From: Brevibacillus agri
Lineage (GTDB): Bacteria > Bacillota > Bacilli > Brevibacillales > Brevibacillaceae
Length of the DNA stretch: 64,000 nucleotides
Direction: 5' to 3'
Assembly: GCF_004117055.1 (NCBI RefSeq)
Contig: NZ_CP026363.1
Coordinates: forward strand, 4,053,001 to 4,117,000
Part shown: positions 36,981 through 46,000 of the stretch, piece by piece
Layout: every line of letters starts with the position of its first letter
How positions within the stretch are numbered: the stretch's first letter is position 1
Position numbers and translations under genes: made by a program
The notes under the pieces: model-generated
What the model was told of the DNA's origin: nothing
Seen by the model: only the letters and a program-made list of their open reading frames with translations
Database searches by the model: none

Positions 36981-37011
36981 CCCCAAACGAGTATAGATTA
37001 CTCGTTTGGGG
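36981..37011 (-). terminator. Cassette hairpin T4
   Basis: CCCCAAACGAGTA (36981-36993) and TACTCGTTTGGGG (36999-37011), a perfect 13-bp stem with 5-nt loop, followed by TTTTTTATTAG on the minus strand. Best-formed member of the cassette hairpin family. It lies 14 nt past the membrane immunity gene of cassette 4. Confidence 0.9.
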
Positions 37012-37024
37012 GATAAAGGTAGTT

Positions 37025-37663
37025 CTATTGATTGTTTATTTTTACTGCTGTTTTCTCCAGTATATTAATTTCAAATTTCTCATTTGGAAAAGGAAACTCC
37101 TCGGTAGTATTAAGAATGTAAATATTTGAGCTAGTAGTTGGTTCGAGCTTAACAAAATAATTAACATCACCCCAAGATACACCTGTGATCTCCTTTGTAG
37201 GAAACTCTAAATGAATTCTTATTTCCTCCAATGTCTCGGTATTCTTTAAATATAAACGAGCTGAACTATTTTTCTGAAACAAATTAATCAGCTCCATGCA
37301 GTATTCAAATCGACCATCCGGTGTCTTCTGTATGGAATCAGTTCTTATTTTTTCTGTTAACCATCCACTCGTCTCTACGTTTTTATACAAATGTGGTGTC
37401 ATTAAAAGCATGGCAATGATGATAATTAAAACCCCAATGAACTCCCACCATCTATATGGACTCCACTTTTTTAATAATAGAAAACAAGAAACGACTATTA
37501 ATAAAATTGAGGGTATACCTAGATACAAAAGTATTACCGTGGAAATCAAGTCTATGCCACGTTGAAAATTTGCAGTCGAGCCAAGTACAAACCAGATAAC
37601 ACCTGATAAATTAACGAGTATAGTGATGATCCAAATTAACTTCAGCCACAATCGCATTGGCAT
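37025..37663 (-). CDS. Membrane protein, putative immunity protein of Rhs cassette 4
   Basis: 212 residues: three hydrophobic helices (about 8-28, 38-64 and 75-90) followed by a soluble C-terminal domain. It follows the alpha/beta-hydrolase toxin tip by 45 nt and is closed by hairpin T4. It is the only immunity candidate here with membrane helices, which would fit protection of membrane lipids against a lipase-type toxin. GGAGGGGG lies very close to the first ATG, so the second ATG (37657) may be the true start. Family not recognised. Confidence 0.6.
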   Translation of the reverse strand: MPMRLWLKLIWIITILVNLSGVIWFVLGSTANFQRGIDLISTVILLYLGIPSILLIVVSCFLLLKKWSPYRWWEFIGVLIIIIAMLLMTPHLYKNVETSGWLTEKIRTDSIQKTPDGRFEYCMELINLFQKNSSARLYLKNTETLEEIRIHLEFPTKEITGVSWGDVNYFVKLEPTTSSNIYILNTTEEFPFPNEKFEINILEKTAVKINNQ

Positions 37664-37708
37664 TCCCCCTCCTTCTAAATTAATCTGGTTTCGTAGTAAG
37701 ATAATTTC

Positions 37709-40700
37709 TTATCTTTTTGGTTCCACATAAAATTTTTCGAGATACGGTGTGATATATTTTTTCCACGTCTCAACATTAGAGTGCATTGCAGAGTGAGCCG
37801 CAATTGGGTCATACTCCTCCCCTACTTCAATTTTTATATTTGCTGCATTTGTAAACTCCCGTTTGGCTTCGCCAAGTAGCCATACGCTTCCCCCATTTAC
37901 TTGTACACCATCTCGTTCATTGTAAACATGTAGATGCTGTCCCACTGGATACTCTAAATAATATTCAAGTTCCCTTACAGGAGTAGCAATAGTAACAAGC
38001 GTTTCCACCTGAATTCCTTCATGTTCCAAAACATTAGCTGCTAATATTGATACATTTCCGCCATGACTGTGACCAATTAGCCGAATTGGTTTCTTCTCAT
38101 TCCCTTTAATACTTCGCCAATTCATAATATCTGCTGCCAAAGATTGTGCGGCCTTTACCCTTGCCGTATTATCGTTATCACCTGACCACTCAAATTTCCT
38201 TACATCCTCTTTATATAAACCTTTGAAATACGTAACAAAATCATCTTTCCAAGTAGAATTATCTGAAAACGTCCCATGAACTAGCCATGCATCATGTCCT
38301 GTAGGATCAATATACCTAACCGGATTGTTGTGAGTATACGTATACCTGTTGAGCGTCAGCGGATTGTCAACCTGTCCCTTAACCGTATCCTCCGACACAA
38401 ACCTCCCCATCTTCGGATCATAATACCGCGCACGCAGGTAGTAAAAACCGCTCTCCTTGTCGTACATTTCCCCTGCATACGCAAACGGGTTCATCATCGT
38501 TTCCTTGACTTTGTCCGCAATCAAGTTGCCCCAGATGTCGTACTCATACGTATTCAACACATTCCCGCTCGAACCTTTGATCTTCACGACATCCCCGTGG
38601 CTGTTGTAGTAGTAGGTGCCCTCCTGGTTCGTCGTGTAGTCTTTGCGCCAGATCAGTTGGTTACCAAAGACGTTGCGAGCTTTGAGCCGTCCTTCCTGGG
38701 TCAGCTCCTCGATCACTTGCCCGTTCAAGTACACGTAGTGGGTCGTATCCGTGACGCTTCCGGTCTGCTGTTTCGTCGCGCGCAGGCCGCCTGGATAGTA
38801 CGTGTACGTCGTTGTTCCTTTGGCGTCCTTGTATTCGGTCAGGCGATTCAGCAAGTCGTGTTTCAGTTCGTAGCTGCGCGTCGAATCGGCGGGCGCGTTG
38901 GCATAGATTTGGCGGTTGCCGCGGCGGTCGTAGGCGTACTGGCGGGTGTTTCCCTGGATCGTTTCTTCTTTGATCCGGGACAGCTTGTCGTAAGCGAACG
39001 TGCCGTAGTTGGCTCCGCCGCGCTTTTGGCTCGTGATGTTGCCGAACAGGTCGTAGCCGTTGGTCTCGTTCCAGCCGTCGGCGTGGTTCATTCCTGTGAT
39101 CTCGGCAAAGGAGCTAATCGTCTTTTGCATCGCTGACGACTGGCCGGGGTAGGAGACGATGTCCGTCTCTCCGCTGTTGTTCATGTCATAACTATAGCTC
39201 GTCGTTCCTACGCCGGGGATCGTCACGGCGCTGAGGCGGCTGGCATTGTCGTAGGTGTAATCGACGCGCAGGGCGGGAGCCGAGCCGGAAACGGCGCTGC
39301 GAGATGGATAAACGATGGCGTCGATGGCCTCATCGTGGTCGGTGTAGACGAGCTGGTAGTCTTTTCCCATCATCGTTTGGCGGTTCAGGCGGCGGTATTC
39401 GTCGTAGCCGTAGCGGACGGTTTGGCCGTTGTTGTTTGTTTCCGTCAAAAGCGAGCCGGAGAGCGGATCGTAGCTGCGTTCTTCGTAGAAGCCGCTGCCT
39501 GCGGATACCTTCGTCCTTTCGTTGAACGGCGAATATTGGTAGCTGAAAAGGACGCCGTTTTTGTCTTTGAACGTTTTGACGGCACCGTTTTTTTCATAGG
39601 TGTACTGCTCGGCTTTGGTCTCCGGGTTCTTCTCGGACAGCTTCCAGGACAGCGCGTTATACGTGTACACGGCAGTGGGCGTGCCGTTTTCGAGCACGGT
39701 GGTCAGGTTGCCGAGTCCGTCGTAGCTGTATTCGTGGATGTTGTTTTCCGGGTCGCGCAAATAGACCAACTGGTCGTTGTGATCGTAGCGCATCGTCCAG
39801 CGTTGGGAGGTGCTGCCGTCCGAGACTTCTTTGTCCGTGACTTTTCCGAAGCGGTCGGTCTGGTAGGTGGTCACGCGGCGGTGGCTGCCTCGTTGGGTCG
39901 TTTCTTCCACGCTCTCCACCCGCCCGTACAGGTCGCGGTAGGTGGTGACGATGTAGCCGTTCGGGGACAACGTTTGCTCGGTCAGGCGCGGCAAATAGCT
40001 GGTGCCGTCTGAATACGCGTTGGCCCGATGGGAGCGGGTCGTTCCCAGGGCGTTCGTGGTCTGGTAGACGAAGCCGTCCCAATCGTAGGCATACGTTGTG
40101 CTCTGCGCCTGGTTTCCGTATGGGATCGTGCGGCTGATCTGCATACCGTCCGGGGTAAACTCGTTTTCTACCAGCGGGCGTTTGCCTCCGCTCGTCCCTC
40201 TCTGTTCCTGATAGGCGATGTCTCCGTATGGCGTGTAGTAGGTGATGACCCGAGACGAGTCCGGCAAAATTCTCTCGACGATCCCCGGCCCCTCCGCGCT
40301 CGTGCCGGATGCTTCACCGTCCCGATACACGTACGTGGTGGTGCGGGTCGCGCCCTGGTGGCGGAAGCTCTCGGTGAGGACTCTTCCCAGCGTGTCATAT
40401 TCGTAGGTGACTTTGCTGCCGTTTGGGTACGTCTGGCTTTTTACCTGGCCTTGGTTGTCGATCTCCAGCGAGAAGTTCAGGACGTCCGTTTTCCCACTCT
40501 CCAGCTCGATTCCGGTCAGAGATATTTGCGTAGGCTGCACGCCGTACGAATCGTATGCGGGAAACGTTTGCGTCCTCGTCTTTCCGCCAAAGTTTTCCGT
40601 GATCGAATAAAGCTGCGCATTCGTGTATTCATAGGTTCGCTCGGTAATCTGGCTTTTGTAGCCCGACAAGTTCACCGGGAACGAGTGAATTTCCGTTTCT

Positions 40701-40838
40701 TTTCGCAGCAAATACTGGTCGTTGTACTCGTAGGAAAGGTTCGAATAGTACGGCTCGCCGGACGCGGAGGTCGCCTGCGTTCGCATGGCCTTTAACTGGG
40801 AAAACGCACGGAAACCTTTTTTGCTCTCCAGATCGTAT
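37709..40838 (-). pseudogene. Rhs core fragment of cassette 4 with alpha/beta-hydrolase (lipase-like) toxin tip
   Basis: 1025 codons are open from the ATG at 40786. YD repeats and core end (YYLRARYYDPKMGRFVSED, then YIDPTGH) are intact and in frame with the tip. The tip, about 185 residues, begins DAWLVHGTFSDNSTW and has the nucleophile elbow RLIGHSHGGNVSIL (Ser between two His), a later Asp region (YNERDGVQ) and a C-terminal AAHSAMHS that may hold the catalytic His. This is a GxSxG hydrolase, probably a phospholipase or esterase. The 5' end breaks at 40838 into a TGA, equal to about codon 760 of the complete gene; no ribosome site or signal peptide. Open and complete at the 3' end, hence a good donor. 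Confidence 0.8.
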
Positions 40839-40953
40839 GTTCAGATCGTCACAAAGAGAATCTATATCAAACTCAACCTATCTGATGTTACCCGCCTGTT
40901 CTTGTTCCAATCGGTGGTCGATTAATTGCACTGGCTTTCCCCCATAAAAGAAA

Positions 40954-40976
40954 TCCCTGACATTTTAAATCAGGGA
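40954..40976 (-). terminator. Small terminator after the cassette 5 immunity gene, copy B
   Basis: TCCCTGA - CATTTTAAA - TCAGGGA with TTTCTTTT after it on the minus strand. Unlike the other cassettes, cassette 5 ends with this hairpin instead of a T-type hairpin. Confidence 0.6.
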
Positions 40977-40990
40977 ATACGGTATTAAAC

Positions 40991-41293
40991 TCATTTTGAA
41001 ATTGTAGAAAGATAACTTTTGAAAACCTCATTAAAATCCGAATTTGCTTGTATCTGTAGATGTTCGGATATCACCGTTTCGCCACTTGAATATTCGAGTA
41101 TCTCAACATAAGCGGTATTGGTTTCCCAGAGTGTAATCAAACCAATGAATTTTTCAGGGGAATAGTGATGTACAGTGATACTAGGATTATCAGAGATTGT
41201 TGAGTCTACAATATTTATTTCTTCCGTCTCAACTCCCTTAGCTTGTAACCATCCCTTTATCTCTCTAGCCCAAATTTGAAAATTATCAAGCAT
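40991..41293 (-). CDS. Putative immunity protein of Rhs cassette 5
   Basis: 100 residues, acidic, soluble. Its ATG overlaps the toxin stop in TAATG, so translation is coupled. Identical to the orphan copy at 32133-32435. Presumed to neutralise the ADP-ribosyltransferase-like tip. Family not recognised. Confidence 0.65.
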   Translation of the reverse strand: MLDNFQIWAREIKGWLQAKGVETEEINIVDSTISDNPSITVHHYSPEKFIGLITLWETNTAYVEILEYSSGETVISEHLQIQANSDFNEVFKSYLSTISK

Positions 41294-42447
41294 TATTTTT
41301 CACCTACTATTCTTATGTTAGTGGCAGACGGCATCTGAGGTATTGGCTGTCCTTTTTTGGCCGCCAATCTACCTTCAAGTGAATTTGGCCCAATTATCTT
41401 GGCCCACCCCTCATTTGTTTGCTTTAGCGACGACGTGGGAACATCAAATTCGACATATATTGATCCCGGCTTTGCTTGCTTCCCAAAGGCATTAGCATCC
41501 GCAGGATTAGCAACATGGGTCGTCCCAGTATAACTTTCAGGTACTTTACCTGTTTTGACCATGGTATCGTATTCTTCTCTGGACATCCATCGACCTACTC
41601 GAGTAGTCGCAACATTTCCTGTCCCCTTAATAGTATTATTGGTAATTGTATTTTTAGTGCCCAACTTAACTCCAGGACCTTTTACTGAATAGCCTGCACC
41701 TCCACCATCCATTGGAATCCCATTATCCATTGCCCAGTCCCATGTAACCTGAGCTGCTATGCTATTTTTAATTTTGTTTGTACCTCTCAGTGCATCTTGC
41801 ATGCCGGCTTGATCTTTTTCGAACCACTCACGATAATACTGCCAATCAATTTCCTTTGTTCCATGTATTCTCCGGACTCCCTCATTATCAAAATAATAAT
41901 AGGTTCCAGAATTTCCTTCACCAACTCCTACATTGATATGTCCACTTGGATCAACATATTTTAACGGATTATTACTCACATACGTATACCGATTCAACGA
42001 CAGCGGATTATCCACCTGCCCCTTAACCGTATCCTCCGACACAAACCTCCCCATCTTCGGATCATAATGCCGCGCCCGCAGGTAGTAAAAACCACTCTCC
42101 TTGTCGTACATCTCCCCCGCATACGCAAACGGGTTCATCATTGTTTCCTTGACTTTATCCTCAATCAAGTTGCCCCAGATGTCGTACTCATACGTATTTA
42201 ACACATTCCCGCTCGGACCTTTGATCTTCACGACATCCCCGTGGCTGTTGTAATAGTACGTGCCTTCCTGGTTCGTCGTGTAGTCTTTGCGCCAGATCAG
42301 TTGGTTACCAAAGACGTTGCGAGCTTTGAGCCGTCCGTCCTGGGTCAGCTCCTCGATCACTTGCCCGTTGAGGTACACATAGTGGATCGTATCCGTTACG
42401 CTTCCGGTCTGCTGTTTCGTGGCCAGCAGTCTTCCACGTGACGACAA
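41293..42447 (-). pseudogene. Rhs core fragment of cassette 5 with ADP-ribosyltransferase-like toxin tip
   Basis: Starts at about codon 1440 of the complete gene (ATKQQTGSVTDT) and runs in frame through the core end (YYLRARHYDPKMGRFVSED, YVDPSGH) into a tip of about 215 residues. The tip ends with GRWMSREEYDTMVKTGKVPE, TTHVANPADANAFGKQAKPG, SIYVEFDVPTSSL and GWAKIIGPNS, a pattern like the TreTu/Tre-type ART toxins of Rhs proteins. The core side is fused to a foreign start: AGGGGAGG and an ATG at 42469 lie just upstream, but in another frame; in the Rhs frame only a TTG (42447) is available. Expression is therefore doubtful. Confidence 0.7.
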
Positions 42448-42511
42448 TATCCAACGGCAATCTATTCATTATGTTCACCTCCCCTAGGTACAGTTCAATT
42501 ACACGAAAAAA

Positions 42512-42548
42512 TACCCCAGACGAGTAATGGAGAGTCTCGTTTGGGGTA
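42512..42548 (-). terminator. Cassette hairpin T6
   Basis: TACCCCAGACGAG and CTCGTTTGGGGTA around an 11-nt loop, followed on the minus strand by TTTTTTCGTG. It ends the expressed rhs operon, 48 nt past its immunity gene. Confidence 0.88.
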
Positions 42549-42595
42549 ATGCATTTTCCTCATTTTCTAGCCAGCTTATTCCCTATTAACCTTTA

Positions 42596-43000
42596 TCACT
42601 TTTCTGAACGAAGTGGCTCATACATATCAGCAACAACTTTGTACGACTCAACATCAATAAGCTCAAAACTTTCACCAATAAACAGCTCTTCCCAAAGCCA
42701 TAAAAAGAAATCTCGAGCATTGGGTGGGGCATCAAATGGTGGAAGTAGCGAATAAAATACTCTTTCAAAATCTATTTCTGGTTTAGTTAAATAGTAGCTG
42801 AGTGCTATTTTTGATTTTCTCTTTTCCACTTCCTCAAGATTATTAAAATGCTCAACAAGTGTTTCTCTAATGACTGCTTTATATTGTTGCTCTGTTTGTA
42901 ACTCTATTTCTTTATAATGTGCTACAGCTTCATCATCATCAGCTAAACCCGTTAGTGGTCTTAAAAAGACATCCAGAAAGTGAGGGTTTACAACATTCAT
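42596..43000 (-). CDS. Putative immunity protein of the complete rhs gene
   Basis: 134 residues, acidic and mostly helical, no signal peptide (MNVVNPHFLDVFLRPLTGLA at the start; later FLWLWEELFIGESFELIDVE). It follows the complete rhs gene by 22 nt and precedes hairpin T6. If the operon is expressed, this is the immunity protein the cell needs. Family not recognised. Confidence 0.65.
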   Translation of the reverse strand: MNVVNPHFLDVFLRPLTGLADDDEAVAHYKEIELQTEQQYKAVIRETLVEHFNNLEEVEKRKSKIALSYYLTKPEIDFERVFYSLLPPFDAPPNARDFFLWLWEELFIGESFELIDVESYKVVADMYEPLRSEK

Positions 43001-43022
43001 GTTTTTCCTCCAATCTTAATGA

Positions 43023-46000
43023 TTATCTTAATTTAGGATACAATGTTACCAATTTCCCGTCTTTAAATACAGCCTGAACTTTAGTTGTATTAATTACGTT
43101 TCCTCCACCACGTAAATAACCTTCGCCAATTATTTCTCCCATATCAAAATCAAAAACAGTTTTTCCCGTTTGTCTAAAAATAGTTTCTGCTCGTTGAACG
43201 GCATTTAGCTGTTTCAGATGGGTAAGGAAACGAGATGAGTCAACCATTCTGCCAGCAATTCCATCTGGAGTTAGTCCAGTTATTGCTCGGTTATACTGTT
43301 GGGCAAGAGTTGTCTGTGCACCATGTCTAGAGAAAAAGTGAGCACCAGAAGCTTGTTCCATTTTCCTGAGTTGTGCCATCGCATTAGCTTCAATTTTTGC
43401 GGCGAGATTACCTGTGTTTCTAATTGTCCCTACTGCTGCCCCCGCACCAGCAACACCCAATCCCAAATCAGGAGCATCCCCATGATTCATGCCAACCGTA
43501 TTGTTAAATGTAACGATAGCTGTCGAAAGAACTTCCCTCTGATACTGCGTTGGTACATACTTTCTTACCGCATCTTCGGGTTCTATCCCCTCTTCGTATG
43601 CCCTTCGTGCCGCAACCTTTGCCCAATGCATGTATTCTTCTGCCGGTGAGGAAAAGCCACCTACTCCTCCCGTCATCTCCTGTATGTGACCACTCGGATC
43701 CACAAACTTTAACGGATTATTACTCACATACGTATATCGATTCAAACTAAGCGGATTATCCACTTGCCCCTTAACCGTATCCTCCGACACAAACCTCCCC
43801 ATCTTCGGATCATAATACCGGGCACGCAGGTAGTAAAAACCGCTCTCTTTGTCGTACATCTCCCCTGCATACGCAAACGGGTTCATCATCGTTTCCTTGA
43901 CTTTGTCCGCAATCAAGTTGCCCCAGATGTCGTACTCATACGTATTCAACACATTCCCGCTCGGACCTTTGATCTTCACGACATCTCCGTGGCTGTTGTA
44001 GTAGTACGTGCCTTCCTGGTTCGTCGTGTAGTCTTTGCGCCAGATCAGTTGGTTACCAAAGACGTTGCGAGCTTTGAGCCGTCCGTCCTGGGTCAGCTCC
44101 TCGATCACTTGCCCGTTCAAGTACACGTAGTGGGTCGTATCCGTGACGCTTCCGGTCTGCTGTTTCGTCGCGCGCAGGCCGCCTGGATAGTACGTGTACG
44201 TCGTTGTTCCTTTGGCGTCCTTGTATTCGGTCAGGCGATTCAGCAAGTCGTGTTTCAGTTCGTAGCTGCGCGTCGAATCGGCGGGTGCGTTGGCATAGAT
44301 TTGGCGGTTGCCGCGGCGGTCGTAGGCGTACTGGCGGGTGTTGCCCTGGATGGTTTCTTCTTTGATCCGGGACAGCTTGTCGTAAGCGAACGTGCCGTAG
44401 TTGGCTCCGCCGCGCTTTTGGCTCGTGATGTTGCCGAACAGGTCGTAGCCGTTGGTCTCGCTCCAGCCGTCGGCATAGTTCATCCCCGTGATCTCGGCAA
44501 AGGAGCTGATCGTCTTCTGCATCGCCGACGACTGGCCGGGGTAGGAGACGGTGTTCGTCTCTCCACTGTTGTTCATGTCGTAGGTATAGCTCGTCGTGCC
44601 TACGCCGGGAATGGTTACGGCGCTGAGGCGGCTGGCATTGTCGTAGGTGTAATCGACGCGCAAGGCGGGAGCCGAGCCGGAAACAGCGCTGCGGGATGGA
44701 TAGACGATGGCGTCGATGGCCTCATCGTGGTCGGTGTAGACGAGCTGGTAGTCTTTTCCCATCATCGTTTGGCGGTTCAGGCGGCGGTATTCGTCGTAGC
44801 CGTAGCGGACGGTTTGGCCGTTGTTGTTTGTTTCCGTCAAAAGCGAGCCGGATAGCGGATCGTAGCTGCGTTCTTCGTAGAAGCCGCTGCCTGCGGATAC
44901 CTTCGTCCTTTCGTTGAACGGCGAATATTGGTAGCTGAAAAGAACGCCGTTTTTGTCTTTGAAAGTTTTGACGGCACCGTTTTTTTCATAGGTGTACTGC
45001 TCGGCTTTGGTCTCCGGGTTCTTCTCGGACAGCTTCCAGGACAGCGCGTTGTACGTGTACACGGCAGTAGGCGTGCCGTTTTCGAGCACGGTGGTCAGGT
45101 TGCCGAGTCCGTCGTAGCTGTATTCGTTGATGTTGTTTTCCGGGTCGCGCAAATAGACCAACTGGTCGTTATGATCGTAGCGCATCGTCCAGCGTTGGGA
45201 GGTGCTGCCGTCCGAGACTTCCTTGTCCGTGACTTTTCCGAAGCGGTCGGTCTGGTAGATGGTCACGCGGCGGTGGCTGCCTCGTTGGGTCGTTTCTTCC
45301 ACGCTCTCTACCCGCCCGTACAGGTCGCGGTAGGTGGTGACGATGTAGCCGTTCGGGGACAACGTTTGCTCGGTCAGGCGCGGCAAATAACTGGTGCCGT
45401 CTGAATACGCATTGGCCCGATGGGAGCGGGTCGTTCCCAGGGCGTTCGTGGTCTGGTAGACGAAGCCGTCCCAATCGTAGGCATACGTGGTGCTCTGCGC
45501 CTGGTTCCCGTATGGGATCGTGCGGCTGATCTGCATGCCGTCCGGGGTAAACTCGTTTTCTACCAGCGGGCGTTTGCCTCCGCTCGTCCCTCGCTGCTCC
45601 TGATAGGCGATGTCTCCGTATGGCGTGTAGTAGGTGATGACCCGAGACGAATCGGGCAAAATTCTCTCGACGATCCCAGGCCCCTCCGCGCTCGTGCCGG
45701 ATGCGTCGCCGTCCCGATACACGTACGTGGTGGTGCGGGTCGCGCCCTGGTGGCGGAAGCTTTCACTGAGGACTCTTCCCAGCGTGTCATATTCGTAGGT
45801 GACTTTGCTGCCGTTTGGGTACGTCTGGCTTTTTACCTGACTTTGGTTGTCGATCTCGAGCGAGAAGTTCAGGACGTCCGTTTTCCCGCTCTCCAGCTCG
45901 ATTCCAGTCAGAGATATTTGTGTAGGTTGCACGCCGTACGAATCGTACGCGGAAAACGTCTGCGTTCTCGTCTTTCCGCCAAAGTTTTCCGTGATCGAAT

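Larger units (their letters stand above)
40839..41341. repeat. Duplicated segment, copy B (partner 31981-32483)
   Basis: Same content as copy A: non-coding stretch, small hairpin, 100-residue immunity-like gene and toxin 3' codons. Here the toxin gene continues intact, so copy B is probably the parent and copy A the derived duplicate. Confidence 0.9.
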
